A stretch of 57,929 nucleotides of DNA, from assembly GCF_018613315.1 (NCBI RefSeq), contig NZ_JAGGQL010000035.1:1-57929 (forward strand). Reading direction: 5' to 3'. Below, piece by piece: positions 24,290 through 33,790 of this stretch. Position numbers and translations under genes: made by a program. Under the pieces are notes generated by a model, which worked only from the letters and a program-made list of their open reading frames with translations, was not told the DNA's origin and ran no database searches. This stretch comes from Bacillus sp. ISL-37. Its GTDB lineage: Bacteria > Bacillota > Bacilli > Bacillales > Cytobacillaceae. The number at the start of each line of letters is the position of its first letter. Position 1 is the stretch's first letter.

Positions 24290-25759
24290 TTACGCTACAT
24301 CTACATAACGATTAATATCTTCTTCTGCCTGCTTTTTCGTGAAAAAGCTAACCGTTACCATAATGACAATATTAGAAATTAACCCTAGAATACCGGCATG
24401 GATTTCAAATGGTGTAGACGTTGCCACCAGCTGGAAATAATAGTTTACTAGTGTCCCTACAACCAAACCAGAGATGACCCCCTGGGTTGTTGCCCTTCTC
24501 CAGAATAGGGCACTGTACACTCCAGGTGCAAATTGAACAATCGATCCATATGCACCTAAAAGCAATGCAATCAAGCCTTGTCCTCCAAAAACGGTAATGT
24601 AATAGGCCAACGCGCCAATTACGAACACGCCCACCCTCATAATCAAGAGGGTCGTCTTATCAGAAAGGTTCTTCCAAATCGACTTCACTACCCCATCTGT
24701 CACTTCGAGTGACGCACTGTGCGTAATCGCATCGGCAGTTGACATCGCCGCCGCAAGTGCTCCAGCCCCGACAAGTCCATACAGCCAGCCAGGCAAATTC
24801 ATGACGGTTGTGATTAGATAAGGTAAAATCTGATCAGCACTCTGAAGCTGTCCGGAATCAACGATCCCTTTTGCTGCGAATCCTACTAGCAAAAGCGGAA
24901 CCAAGAACAGTGCGAATATTGGATAGGCCAGAACCGTCTTTTTGATGGTTCTTGGACTTGATGCATACGATTTTGAAAATAAATGCGGCCACATTAAGAA
25001 CCCGATGACCGAAACCAGAATGGTTGTCGTATAAGCAACAGTCCCCATTGACGATCCCTCTTTGCCAATCTGTAGAAACTCAGGTGTATCCCTTGCCATG
25101 GAAGCAAACATCTCCGTCGTCCCGCCATGGAGCTGATAGACGATTGTCAAACCAACAATCCAGGAAATCAGGATCATCAATAACCCTTGGAAAACATCTG
25201 ACCAGGCAGCCGCGCGCAAGCCTCCAGTCGCTACATATACGACAACAATTCCATACGATAAAAGTGCACCTAACCAGAACGGGATTCGTCCCTCGGTCAT
25301 GATTTCAAAAATAATCGCCATCCCGGACATTTGTGTGGCCAGGTATTGGATCGAAGCAAAAAGAGCGATCAAACCAACGATGACTGCCAGTGCAGGGCTG
25401 TTGAATCTGCCTTTCAAGAATCCAGCCACCGTATATAAACGGTGCTTCTTACCGATTTTCCCGATTTTAGGACCAATGATATACCACGGTAAAATAGCAA
25501 AGGCGGTGTAGGTAATAATATATAAAGCCGGTGCTCCTTTAGAATAGGCCCAGCCTGGTGCCCCTAAAAACGAGAAAGCACTGAAGACGGCTCCGCCCAT
25601 CAGGAACCACATCACAAACAATCCAAGCTTGCCGCCTGCTACTGCAAATTCATCAAGCGAGCTGCCATCTCTTCCCCTGCCAGCCATGATCCCGACAAAA
25701 AGGGCAATGACAAGGTACAAAATCATCATAATAAGAGCTATTTGCCAGCCTGGCATCAC
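24290..25759 (-). CDS. yhjB: sodium:solute symporter family protein (YhjB-like)
   Basis: The 489-residue protein has thirteen or so membrane helices and SSS family features: GGAVFSAFSFLGAPGWAYSKG (about 55-75), YVATGGLRAAAWSDVFQGLLM (about 176-196) and AMSTADAITHSASLEVTDG. It should take up an organic anion or amide with Na+. It overlaps the DUF3311 gene by four bases (ATGA), the same pair as yhjC-yhjB in B. subtilis. It follows the M20 hydrolase gene, so the substrate may be a ureido acid or hydantoin-related compound; this is inferred from context. Confidence 0.85.
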   Translation of the reverse strand: MMPGWQIALIMMILYLVIALFVGIMAGRGRDGSSLDEFAVAGGKLGLFVMWFLMGGAVFSAFSFLGAPGWAYSKGAPALYIITYTAFAILPWYIIGPKIGKIGKKHRLYTVAGFLKGRFNSPALAVIVGLIALFASIQYLATQMSGMAIIFEIMTEGRIPFWLGALLSYGIVVVYVATGGLRAAAWSDVFQGLLMILISWIVGLTIVYQLHGGTTEMFASMARDTPEFLQIGKEGSSMGTVAYTTTILVSVIGFLMWPHLFSKSYASSPRTIKKTVLAYPIFALFLVPLLLVGFAAKGIVDSGQLQSADQILPYLITTVMNLPGWLYGLVGAGALAAAMSTADAITHSASLEVTDGVVKSIWKNLSDKTTLLIMRVGVFVIGALAYYITVFGGQGLIALLLGAYGSIVQFAPGVYSALFWRRATTQGVISGLVVGTLVNYYFQLVATSTPFEIHAGILGLISNIVIMVTVSFFTKKQAEEDINRYVDVA

Positions 25760-25977
25760 ACATCTCCCTCCTCATCCTGGTCTGGATCAAACCGGTATAA
25801 AACAACCAATGCCACAAAAGTGATGACAATCCACAAGATCACCCAAAAGAACGAAAAGGGTAAACCAAAAATAATTGGAGTGGCACGGTTCGCAATTTCG
25901 AAAAACGGGAACACGAGCATTAAAAAGGGAATGAATCCTACTGCGATATACAGAGTATTAAATTTCGCTTTGCTCAA
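25756..25977 (-). CDS. yhjC: DUF3311 small membrane subunit (YhjC-like)
   Basis: This 73-residue protein has two hydrophobic helices (about 9-27 and 38-61) and an acidic C-terminus, DPDQDEEGDV. DUF3311 proteins are normally encoded directly before an SSS symporter, as here, and are presumed to be accessory subunits. It begins 21 bases after the stop codon of the M20 hydrolase gene, so the three genes form an operon. Confidence 0.85.
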   Translation of the reverse strand: MSKAKFNTLYIAVGFIPFLMLVFPFFEIANRATPIIFGLPFSFFWVILWIVITFVALVVLYRFDPDQDEEGDV

Positions 25978-25998
25978 CTTGTCTCAGCTCCTCTTTGT

Positions 25999-27252
25999 TT
26001 ATGATTGTTCTGCCATCTTCACTGCAGTTCGATAAAGCAATTCAGCACCTAAAGCAATGTCCTCAAAGGTTGAGAATTCCTTTGGATTGTGGCTGATTCC
26101 GTCCTTGCAGCGGACAAAAATCATCCCATAATCACAAACATATGACATGGCCAGGGAATCATGGAATGGTCCGCTCATCAGTTCCATCGTATCAAGGCCA
26201 ATCTTTTCGCTCTCTTCTCTCATGACGTCCATTATTTCCTTGGCGCAGTACCGCGGCTCACTATTTGTATCCTCGGAGATTCTGCATGTCAGTCCATGCT
26301 GGGCAATAATCTCAGAAATTCTTGCTCTTAATCTTTCCTCGATTCTGTGTCTCCTATCAATATCAATATCTCTTAAATCAATAGTGAATGTTACTTTTTC
26401 AGGGATAATGTTGCGGGAATCCGGGAAGATGCTTACACTTCCAACGGTGCCAACTGTAGGAGCATCAGGGTCTTCACAGACTAGTTCGTTTAAGGCTACA
26501 ATCATCTTCGCAGCCCCTACCAACGCATCCTGCCTCATCTGCATTGGGACAGAGCCAGCGTGTCCCGCAAAGCCCTCTAGCTCGACAGTCAACCATAATG
26601 GACCAGAAATCCCGGTAACAATCCCAACCGGCAAGTTGTTCTTTTCAAGTACAGGTCCTTGTTCAATATGCATTTCAAGAAAAGCAGCGATACTTCCTTC
26701 TGGATATTCAGATTCTTTTAATCTATCTGGATCACATCCAAATTCGATCAAGGCTTGCTTTCTTGTTATTCCATCCTTGTCCGTCCGTTCTAGCTCTCCC
26801 TCTACCAGTTTGCCGAGAATTCCCCTGACGCCAAATAATCCTTTATTGAATCGGCAGCCCTCTTCATCGCTAAAAGCAACCACCTCAATCGGCATTTTAG
26901 GTCTAAGATTGTGCTCCTTCATTGTCTGTGCGACTTCCAAAGCCCCCAGAACGCCGATAACCCCATCAAACCTGCCACCATACGGCTGGGAATCAATATG
27001 CGAGCCCATCATCAAAATGGGGGCCTCAGGATTTGCACCTTCAAGCCGTCCGATCAGATTGCCAAAATGGTCAATCCTCGCTGCCAGGCCGGCTTCTTCC
27101 ATCCAGTTCTTCACCTTCTCGACGCCCTGCCTGTCCTGTTTCGATAAGGTCAGCCGGCATACTCCGGTTTCGCCAATTTTGCCGATTTCCGCCAACTCAT
27201 TGATCCGCTGCTCCAAACGCTGTTTATTGATGGTCATGGTTTGCAAAGTCAT
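25999..27252 (-). CDS. M20-family amidohydrolase (N-carbamoyl-L-amino acid hydrolase / allantoate amidohydrolase / beta-ureidopropionase type)
   Basis: The 417-residue protein has the di-metal M20 pattern: GSHIDSQPYGGRFDGVIGVLGALE (about 83-106, metal His and Asp), AFSDEEGCRFNKGLFG (about 126-141, catalytic and metal Glu), EMHIEQGPVLE (about 192-202) and FHDSLAMSYVCDYGMIFVRC...SHNPKEFS with the C-terminal His residues. It cleaves a carbamoyl or ureido group. With a nitrilase-type ureidopropionase also present (39728), it may act on another carbamoyl compound, such as carbamoyl-beta-aminoisobutyrate or an imported N-carbamoyl amino acid. ATG follows GGAGGCGATG. Confidence 0.88.
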   Translation of the reverse strand: MTLQTMTINKQRLEQRINELAEIGKIGETGVCRLTLSKQDRQGVEKVKNWMEEAGLAARIDHFGNLIGRLEGANPEAPILMMGSHIDSQPYGGRFDGVIGVLGALEVAQTMKEHNLRPKMPIEVVAFSDEEGCRFNKGLFGVRGILGKLVEGELERTDKDGITRKQALIEFGCDPDRLKESEYPEGSIAAFLEMHIEQGPVLEKNNLPVGIVTGISGPLWLTVELEGFAGHAGSVPMQMRQDALVGAAKMIVALNELVCEDPDAPTVGTVGSVSIFPDSRNIIPEKVTFTIDLRDIDIDRRHRIEERLRARISEIIAQHGLTCRISEDTNSEPRYCAKEIMDVMREESEKIGLDTMELMSGPFHDSLAMSYVCDYGMIFVRCKDGISHNPKEFSTFEDIALGAELLYRTAVKMAEQS

Positions 27253-27308
27253 TCACATCGCCTCCATTGTTTCAGAATTCTAAACTCTTTAACTGACGTT
27301 TCTTCAAA

Positions 27309-28403
27309 CTAAATCATCGTCATCTGGTGTGCCTTTGCTACTTCTTCATAGACGATCTTTCCATTCAGGACATTGAGCCCTTTATGTAAGGCATCGTTTT
27401 CTTCAAATGCCCGTTCGTAACCTTTATTGGCGATTTGTAAAATATAAGGAACCGTCACATTGGTAAGAGCGATCGTCGAAGTACGCGGGACTGCACCTGG
27501 CATATTTCCGACTGCGTAGTGGACAACACCATGTTTTACATAGGTTGGATTTGCATGAGTGGTGACATGAGTCGCAGTTTCGAATATTCCTCCCTGATCG
27601 ATCGCCACATCGACAATAACCGATCCTTCCTGCATCATGCATACCATTTCTTCACTTACTAATTTAGGCGCTTTCGCACCCGGGATAAGTACCGCTCCTA
27701 TGACAAGGTCAGATTCAGCAACAGTATCAGCAATCGTGTATGGGCTCGACATTAACGTCGTGATGCTATGGCCAAAAATGTCATCCAGTTCCCTAAGCCG
27801 ATCAGGGCTTACATCAAGAATGGACACTCGTGCCCCAAGTCCAACCGCAATCTTAGCAGCATTCGTACCGACCACGCCTCCTCCAATGATCGTCACCTTC
27901 CCCCTGCTCACACCTGGAACCCCGCCAAGCAAAACACCTTTACCACCGTGTGTTCTTTCAAGGTAGGCGGCCCCAATCTGTGTCGCCATCCTGCCGGCAA
28001 CCTCGCTCATCGGTGTGAGCAGCGGCAATGTCCGATTCGGAAGCTGAACGGTTTCATAGGCGACAGCCACGACATTCTTTTCAATCAAGGCTTCCGTTAA
28101 TGGCCTGTCAGCAGCAAGGTGCAAATACGTGAACAAAATCAGGCCATCGTAAAAGTATTTGTACTCATCTGGCGTTGGCTCCTTTACCTTAATGACCATC
28201 TCGCTTTTCCACACCTCTGAGGCCGTCTCGACAATCACTGCACCAGCTTCTATATAAAGTTCATCGATAAACCCGGAATTAACACCTGCTCCTTTTTCAA
28301 TGACAACCTGATGCTGGCGCTGGGTCAACTGCATCACCCCGGCTGGCGTGAGGCCAACCCTGTTCTCATTGTTCTTGACTTCTTTAGGTACACCTATTCT
28401 CAT
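27309..28403 (-). CDS. ald: alanine dehydrogenase
   Basis: The 364-residue protein begins [20 protein letters not shown] and contains [17 protein letters not shown], the NAD-binding [18 protein letters not shown] (about 170-187) and VDVAIDQGG with the conserved Asp. It oxidatively deaminates L-alanine to pyruvate and ammonia with NAD+. In this island it would recycle the alanine made when the class III aminotransferase uses pyruvate as amino acceptor. ATG at 28403 has AAAGGTAGATGG; an upstream in-frame start does not. A terminator separates it from the aminotransferase gene, and it probably leads the M20-yhjC-yhjB unit. Confidence 0.93.
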   Translation of the reverse strand: MRIGVPKEVKNNENRVGLTPAGVMQLTQRQHQVVIEKGAGVNSGFIDELYIEAGAVIVETASEVWKSEMVIKVKEPTPDEYKYFYDGLILFTYLHLAADRPLTEALIEKNVVAVAYETVQLPNRTLPLLTPMSEVAGRMATQIGAAYLERTHGGKGVLLGGVPGVSRGKVTIIGGGVVGTNAAKIAVGLGARVSILDVSPDRLRELDDIFGHSITTLMSSPYTIADTVAESDLVIGAVLIPGAKAPKLVSEEMVCMMQEGSVIVDVAIDQGGIFETATHVTTHANPTYVKHGVVHYAVGNMPGAVPRTSTIALTNVTVPYILQIANKGYERAFEENDALHKGLNVLNGKIVYEEVAKAHQMTMI

Positions 28404-28438
28404 CGTCCATCTACCTTTCAAGTAAAATAATCATTTGT

Positions 28439-28484
28439 ACAAAACACCCGTAATCCCTCCTTACGTAAACGGATTACGAGTGTC
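28439..28484 (-). terminator. terminator after the aminotransferase gene
   Basis: On the minus strand ACACTCGTAATCC and GGATTACGGGTGT form a 13-bp stem with one mismatch, followed by TTTTGT. Confidence 0.8.
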
Positions 28485-28497
28485 ATAGATGGTGATT

Positions 28498-29853
28498 TTA
28501 CAGAATTCCGTCCAGCTCTTCCGTCAGTGTTTGAATGATAAAATCCAGGTCTTCCATTTCAATGTTCAGCGGCGGAGCAAGGGTCAATACATTGTTGTAG
28601 CCAGCTACAGTGGCCCCGTTCTTGCCAATGATCAATCCCTTTTGTTTACAGCCGCCAATGACTTTATTGACCAGGTCCGCTCCCAAAGGTTCCTTTGTTG
28701 ACTTATCCTTGACCAGTTCAATACCCACAAGCAATCCCTTGCCTCTGACATCACCCACAAAAGGATGATCCTTAAGCTTTGCAGACAAACTTTGTTTTAA
28801 ATAGTCCCCAAGCTCCCTTGAACGATCATAGAGCTGCTCATTTTCCATAATTTCTAGATTCTTCAAGGCGAGGGCACATGCCGCCGGATTTCCTCCAAAA
28901 GTATTGACATGGCGGAAATAATCGTATTCCTCCGACCCTTTAAAAGCCTCGTAGATTTCCTTGCGAACAGCCGTTGCCGACAATGGGAGATAGGCACTCG
29001 TGATTCCCTTGGCCATCGTGATGATATCCGGTTTGACATCGTAATTCATGAAGCCAAAAGGCTTTCCTGTCCGGCCGAATCCGCAAATGACCTCATCTGC
29101 AATCAACAAAGCTCCATGTTTTTCACAAACCTCTTTGACACCCTTCATATATTGATTCGGAGGAATAATGACTCCCCCGCCGGTGATGATCGGCTCCATG
29201 ATGACACCGGCAATCGTCTCGCTCAGTTCCCAGGTCATCATGCGATCGATTTCCTTGACCGACTGCAGTTCAGCACCATCCGTGTCCGCCTGATCGGCAT
29301 CCCTGTACAAATCCGGCGGGGCCACATGCATGAAGCCGGGAGCAAGCGGTTCATATTTGTATTTCCGCTGTGCCTGCCCTGTTGCCGCAAGCGCACCCAT
29401 CGAATTCCCATGGTAAGCCCGATAGCGGGAAATGAATTTGTACCTTCCATGCTCTCCATTTTGCTGATGAAATTGCCTGACCAGCTTAAAGGCTGTTTCG
29501 TTCGCTTCCGACCCACTGTTCGAAAAGAAGATCACATATTCATCGCCTAGAAGTTCGTTCAGTTTTTCCGCGAGCTTAATCGCCGGAAGGTGACTCTGGC
29601 TGAGGGGGAAATAAGCCATTTGCTTCAGCTGCTCATAGGCTGCATCCGCTAGCTCTGTCCTTCCGTAGCCAACATTCACACACCACAGGCCAGCCATCCC
29701 ATCCAGATACTTTTTCCCGTTATGGTCTGTCACCCATGCTCCTTCCGCCTTCTCTGCAATCAAAGTACTCTCAGGACTGTACGGCTTCATGGAATGCCAG
29801 ACATAATCCCGGTCCTTTGTGAGAAAATCCTCACCCTGTTTAATTTTTGTCAT
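28498..29853 (-). CDS. class III omega-aminotransferase (beta-alanine:pyruvate type)
   Basis: The 451-residue protein shows the class III PLP fold: FFSNSGSEANETAFKLVRQF (about 109-128), AYHGNSMGALAATG (about 148-161), GALLIADEVICGFGRTGKPFG (about 249-269) and the cofactor lysine in ITMAKGITSAYLPLSA (about 283-298). Together with downstream-acting mmsA it fits conversion of beta-alanine (or beta-aminoisobutyrate) to malonate (or methylmalonate) semialdehyde. Substrate is inferred from context. Start ATG follows AGGAGGAAGGCTGGT. The mmsA gene ends 63 bases upstream. Confidence 0.88.
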   Translation of the reverse strand: MTKIKQGEDFLTKDRDYVWHSMKPYSPESTLIAEKAEGAWVTDHNGKKYLDGMAGLWCVNVGYGRTELADAAYEQLKQMAYFPLSQSHLPAIKLAEKLNELLGDEYVIFFSNSGSEANETAFKLVRQFHQQNGEHGRYKFISRYRAYHGNSMGALAATGQAQRKYKYEPLAPGFMHVAPPDLYRDADQADTDGAELQSVKEIDRMMTWELSETIAGVIMEPIITGGGVIIPPNQYMKGVKEVCEKHGALLIADEVICGFGRTGKPFGFMNYDVKPDIITMAKGITSAYLPLSATAVRKEIYEAFKGSEEYDYFRHVNTFGGNPAACALALKNLEIMENEQLYDRSRELGDYLKQSLSAKLKDHPFVGDVRGKGLLVGIELVKDKSTKEPLGADLVNKVIGGCKQKGLIIGKNGATVAGYNNVLTLAPPLNIEMEDLDFIIQTLTEELDGIL

Positions 29854-29916
29854 ACCAGCCTTCCTCCTAAGCTCTTTTTCATGCTTAATCTATTTGGAGT
29901 TGCACCGCCCTAAGCT

Positions 29917-31383
29917 TTAATAATCGAAACGGGACGTGATCATTTTTTTACGAGTAAAGAAATTAACCCCATCCTTGCCATTTACATGAAGGTCTCCATA
30001 AAAAGAGTCTTTCCAGCCGGAGAATGGGAAGAAGGCCATGGTTGCCGGAACGCCAACATTGACTCCCAGCATTCCTGCATCTGCTTCTTCTCTGAACTGT
30101 CGTATGGCCCTTGCATCCTTCGAATAAATGGTCGCGCCATTTCCAAAACGGGATTTTCGAAGATACTCAAGTGCTTCATCCAAATCCTCCGCCCTCAGCA
30201 AGCTTAATACCGGTGCAAAAATTTCATCCTTCGCAATCGTCATATCAGGAGTGACATGATCAAAAATCGTCGGACCCAGGAAAGTGCCGTCCTTATGTTG
30301 ATCTAGTTCATTCCGGCCATCCAAAAGAAGGGTCGCACCCTCTTCCACACCTTTATCAATATAGCCCAGCACCTTTTCACGATGGGATTCCCTGATGACC
30401 GGAGTGAGAAGGACCTCATCATCCAGACCATTTCCAATCACAAGCTCGTCTGCCTTTTGTTTTAACGCCTGGACGAACTGCTCACCCTCGCCCACGACAA
30501 CGACGGCACTACACGCCATGCATCGCTGGCCTGCACTACCATAAGCAGAACTGATGATATGCGCTACAGCCTTTTCCATATCCGCATCTGGCATGACAAT
30601 ATGATGATTTTTAGCTCCTGATAACGCCTGGACACGCTTCCCTTCTGCAGCTGCTCTTTCATAGACATATTTTGCAACTGGCTGTGAGCCAACAAAAGAA
30701 ATCGCCTTCACATCCTGATGATCAAGCAGTCCATTAACGACATCATGGGCTCCATGAACGATATTCAATACTCCCTTCGGAGCACCTGCTTCACTTAAAA
30801 GCTCAACCAATTCATTAGCTAAAAGCGGTGTCCGCTCGGATGGCTTAAGCACAAACGTATTTCCGCATGCAATCGCCAGCGGGAACATCCACAGTGGCAC
30901 CATCATTGGGAAGTTGAAAGGAGTAATTCCGCCGACTACGCCAAGAGGATAACGGAACATCTCCGAGTCGATGTCCTCGGCAATATTGGACAGGCTTTCT
31001 CCCATCATCAGCGTAGGCGCGCCAGCCGCAAATTCCACACATTCAATGCCCCTCTGGACTTCTCCATGTGCTTCCTTATAGGCTTTTCCATTCTCCTGGA
31101 CGATCAGCCTTGCCAGCTTTTCATGATTTTCCGTCAGCAAGTGATGGTACTTGTATAAGATTCGCGCCCGTTTTGGCACCGGGGTATTCTTCCATGTTTT
31201 GAAGGCTTCATTCGCAGCGCTTACTGCAAGCTCTACATCTGCTTTTGAAGAAATAGGGACCCTCGCCAGCACTTCCCCTGTTGCCGGGTTTGGCACATCA
31301 AGCGCCTCTGTGCTTTGCGCATCCACCCATTCCCCATTGATATAATTCTTCAAGACAGCTGTTTCATTTTTTATGACAGTCAT
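29917..31383 (-). CDS. mmsA: CoA-acylating (methyl)malonate-semialdehyde dehydrogenase
   Basis: The 488-residue aldehyde dehydrogenase has [23 protein letters not shown] (about 153-175), [31 protein letters not shown] (about 229-259) and the catalytic cysteine in [14 protein letters not shown] (about 282-295), the pattern of MmsA/IolA. These enzymes convert malonate or methylmalonate semialdehyde to acetyl-CoA or propionyl-CoA with loss of CO2. It would complete pyrimidine carbon use here. ATG follows GAGGAGGTTAAGAAGGC. A cre-like site and a dyad over its -10 region lie upstream. Confidence 0.92.
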   Translation of the reverse strand: MTVIKNETAVLKNYINGEWVDAQSTEALDVPNPATGEVLARVPISSKADVELAVSAANEAFKTWKNTPVPKRARILYKYHHLLTENHEKLARLIVQENGKAYKEAHGEVQRGIECVEFAAGAPTLMMGESLSNIAEDIDSEMFRYPLGVVGGITPFNFPMMVPLWMFPLAIACGNTFVLKPSERTPLLANELVELLSEAGAPKGVLNIVHGAHDVVNGLLDHQDVKAISFVGSQPVAKYVYERAAAEGKRVQALSGAKNHHIVMPDADMEKAVAHIISSAYGSAGQRCMACSAVVVVGEGEQFVQALKQKADELVIGNGLDDEVLLTPVIRESHREKVLGYIDKGVEEGATLLLDGRNELDQHKDGTFLGPTIFDHVTPDMTIAKDEIFAPVLSLLRAEDLDEALEYLRKSRFGNGATIYSKDARAIRQFREEADAGMLGVNVGVPATMAFFPFSGWKDSFYGDLHVNGKDGVNFFTRKKMITSRFDY

Positions 31384-31421
31384 GCCTTCTTAACCTCCTC
31401 GTTTTTTCTAAATTTTTAAAA

Positions 31422-31467
31422 AATTTACCTTATAGTAAAATTATCTTTTATTTGTTACACGCTTTCA
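31422..31467 (-). promoter_or_regulatory. mmsA promoter region with dyad and cre-like site
   Basis: AATTTACCTTATAGTAAAATT (31422-31442) is an imperfect palindrome around a TACTATAAG -10-like sequence on the minus strand. TGAAAGCGTGTAAC (minus strand, 31454-31467) matches the CcpA cre consensus at about 12 of 14 positions. PucR or CcpA control of mmsA is plausible. Confidence 0.4.
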
Positions 31468-31543
31468 TTAGACATTATGTAAAATAACTAGCCAGAAAAA
31501 TTGAACATAATGAAAAAAGCGGGGATCACTCAAAAAATGCGGA

Positions 31544-33163
31544 CTATAATGATTCCTGTTCCATCCCCTTGACATGCTTCGATGAAAGCAAAAACTCATA
31601 GGAATGGAGCATGAATTCGATCGCAAGTCGTTTTTCTTGGTTCATAAAATCACTTCCAAGCAGTTTTTCCAGCTTTTCAATCCGATGATATAAGGTTTGC
31701 CGTACAACATAGAGCCGCTTCGCCGTCTCCTGCTTTGAGCCATTACAGGCTAAATACGTTTTCAACGTTTCCATCAGCTTGCCATTATACTTTTGGTCAT
31801 AGCAGATCACTGGTTCAAGGTATTCCAATACAATTTCATTCAAATCCAAATGACGATTCAAATGCGAAATAAGCCTGTAAATATGAAGGTCATCATAAAA
31901 ATAGCTCATCTCCTGCTGACCGCAGCGATTCTGTATCCGAATCGTTTCAACCGCGGTCTGATAACTGAGGTTGATATTTGTCAAATCCTCTACGTATTTT
32001 CCTATCCCCAGCACCAGCTTGGATTTTTGCTTTCCAACCTTAAAGTCCTGTTGAACCAGTTTTTCAATCCCTTCGCGTATTCGCTGCTTCCAAGTGGTTG
32101 AGTTTCTTTTATTCAAGAAGACAAAAATCAGGGAATCTCTTTTTTCAATCGAAAACAATGTAAAGCCCTGCTGCTCAAAAATCGTCCTTGTGTAGAGCTT
32201 GAAATAAGTTAAATCGACATTCGAATACTGAGATAATGGGTCGAGCTTACAGAGACAGACGAATGCCCCCTTTGGTTTAACAGCCGGAATGTGATAAGCA
32301 AGGTATTCGTTAATCGACTCCTCGCTGTACTCACCCTCAACCCAGCTCATCAGCCATTCCGATTCCTCTGCCTGCTTTTTCTCCTCAACATAATGCTTCC
32401 TTAGAAGAAACTGAGCAAGTGCCGTAGCAGTCCTGTCGAGGATCAGCTGATCAAAATCGGTAATAGCCCTGTCTTTGGAATAGATAATTAGCTCTGCTTT
32501 GCTGTCTCCAAGTAGCTGGATGGGCATGCTAGCAACCGAAGGTGAGGCGAGGCCCCCAGCGTGATCCTCAATCATATTCAATAAGACGCCTTGTTCCTTC
32601 TCATTTACTTTTGGGGTGAACTGTATTTCATTTTGGCTAAAAATGGTGATGACCTGAATTTTTAAATATTGCTGGATAAATTGGAGGATTTCATTATGAT
32701 CTTCAATCGTTAAAAGCTTCTTATTCAACGCCTGGGAATAGCCTTCTAAGTCTGAAATCATTTGATATTGGTGATTGATAAGGAGAGTATGTATATCCTG
32801 GGTTATTTCGACAAATGGAACTTCCTGTTTAAATAGAATGATTGGAAAGTGATGCTGATCAGCTAATGCAATAATTTCTTGTGGCAAAAAGGTTGTATAG
32901 GTTCCGATCTCAATACATAGCCCTGCTGCCTGTGATTCGATCAGCTGCTCCAAAACTGAAAGGAACAATTGCTTGTCCTCCTTCCAGGCAAGCCCTGTCG
33001 ATAAAATCAATTCATTCCCGTTCAGTAAATTCCTGATCTTCGTCACATCGACAACATGAACCCACTTAACCAGTCTGGATAGTCCTTCTTTGCCTGCAAC
33101 GACTTCAATATTTTCAAAATGTTTTCTTTGTAAAAGATCTTTTACAGTGAGATATGAACTCAA
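31544..33163 (-). CDS. pucR: PucR-family transcriptional regulator
   Basis: The 539-residue protein has an N-terminal PucR domain (TVKDLLQRKHFENIEVVAGKEGLSRLVKWVHVVD, about 5-38), a middle GGDEF-like/CdaR region and a C-terminal helix-turn-helix of the PucR type (LKTYLACNGSKQETAKRLYVVRQTLYHRIEKLEKLLG, about 464-500). B. subtilis PucR (531 residues) controls purine catabolism. Here, within a pyrimidine operon, it is the obvious local activator. Start is TTG with AAAGGAGG. It lies between the transporter/small-protein genes and mmsA, separated from the former by a terminator. Confidence 0.87.
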   Translation of the reverse strand: MSSYLTVKDLLQRKHFENIEVVAGKEGLSRLVKWVHVVDVTKIRNLLNGNELILSTGLAWKEDKQLFLSVLEQLIESQAAGLCIEIGTYTTFLPQEIIALADQHHFPIILFKQEVPFVEITQDIHTLLINHQYQMISDLEGYSQALNKKLLTIEDHNEILQFIQQYLKIQVITIFSQNEIQFTPKVNEKEQGVLLNMIEDHAGGLASPSVASMPIQLLGDSKAELIIYSKDRAITDFDQLILDRTATALAQFLLRKHYVEEKKQAEESEWLMSWVEGEYSEESINEYLAYHIPAVKPKGAFVCLCKLDPLSQYSNVDLTYFKLYTRTIFEQQGFTLFSIEKRDSLIFVFLNKRNSTTWKQRIREGIEKLVQQDFKVGKQKSKLVLGIGKYVEDLTNINLSYQTAVETIRIQNRCGQQEMSYFYDDLHIYRLISHLNRHLDLNEIVLEYLEPVICYDQKYNGKLMETLKTYLACNGSKQETAKRLYVVRQTLYHRIEKLEKLLGSDFMNQEKRLAIEFMLHSYEFLLSSKHVKGMEQESL

Positions 33164-33257
33164 AGAATAACCTCCTTTTTCATAGAGTTATCCCCTACTA
33201 TAAAATAATTTCACCAAAAAATGTGTCGTTTTCTGTATTTTCAGTATATTTACCTAT

Positions 33258-33302
33258 AAAAAAACAGCCAATCACCCCGAAACCCGGCTGATTAGCTGTT
33301 TC
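33258..33302 (-). terminator. terminator of the main pyrimidine operon
   Basis: On the minus strand AACAGCTAATCAGCCGG and CGGGGTGATTGGCTGTT pair with mismatches and are followed by seven T. It ends the unit that starts at the nitrilase gene. Confidence 0.75.
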
Positions 33303-33312
33303 TGAAAGAAAT

Positions 33313-33540
33313 TCATACTAGATGTATGTCTTGTAATTCACGAAGCATTTGCTCATACTGTGCCTGATCGTAAAAGTCATCAATCTCCCAGTTGTCTAAA
33401 ATCCAATGGACCGCTTCGGTTGAAGAGTTGAACACCTCGCCGCTTGAATCGGCTTTCTTAATCATATATCGTCCATTGTCTTCATCAATCGTAACTTCGC
33501 AGGGAAAGGCATTACCCCGGCACTTCAATAAATATTCCAC
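33313..33540 (-). CDS. unknown 75-residue acidic protein of the pyrimidine operon
   Basis: The protein starts with GTG after GGAGGAGGGTTGAAC and is soluble and acidic (YLLKCRGNAFPCEVTIDEDN at 3-22, WILDNWEIDDFYDQAQYEQM at 46-65). It contains two cysteines. I recognise no family. It is the last gene of the operon nitrilase-preT-preA-hyd-permease-small-small, so it is very likely made together with pyrimidine-catabolic enzymes. Possible roles are a transporter modulator or an enzyme chaperone, but nothing in the sequence decides. Confidence 0.7.
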   Translation of the reverse strand: MEYLLKCRGNAFPCEVTIDEDNGRYMIKKADSSGEVFNSSTEAVHWILDNWEIDDFYDQAQYEQMLRELQDIHLV

Positions 33541-33558
33541 TGTTCAACCCTCCTCCTT

Positions 33559-33774
33559 TTAAGCACCTGTTTTTTGCTGTTTCAATAAAAGGAACGAAAA
33601 ATACTTCCGCGCATCCGGAGTGAGGATTTGCAAGGTTTCGTTCTCTCCCTCTTGGTTTTCAAATTCTACAAAGGCCCCGCTTAAATTCTCGGTGATATTT
33701 TTGATGGTGTAGCCCTGCTGGATCATAAAATCAAGCCGGTCTCTTTCCTGTAAAAATTCCTGGTACTCTGACAA
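33559..33774 (-). CDS. unknown 71- to 74-residue protein of the pyrimidine operon
   Basis: The protein (LSEYQEFLQERDRLDFMIQQ at its N-terminus, then GYTIKNITENLSGAFVEFEN) is predicted helix followed by strands; the C-terminal part LTPDARKYFSFLLLKQQ is amphipathic. The frame also has a GTG at 33783, but AAGGAG lies only one base before it and is well placed for TTG at 33774, which I prefer. It sits between the NCS1 permease gene (17 bases) and the 75-residue gene (18 bases). No family recognised. Confidence 0.68.
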   Translation of the reverse strand: MSEYQEFLQERDRLDFMIQQGYTIKNITENLSGAFVEFENQEGENETLQILTPDARKYFSFLLLKQQKTGA

Positions 33775-33790
33775 AGATTTCACGCTCCTT

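Noticed and set aside
26147-27283. 378-codon plus-strand ORF opposite the M20 hydrolase gene
   Set aside because: It is the complement of a well-supported gene with all active-site motifs, has a Ser/Pro/Ile-rich antisense composition and no ribosome site.
28909-29550. 213-codon plus-strand ORF opposite the aminotransferase gene
   Set aside because: Antisense shadow of a gene with complete PLP-enzyme motifs.
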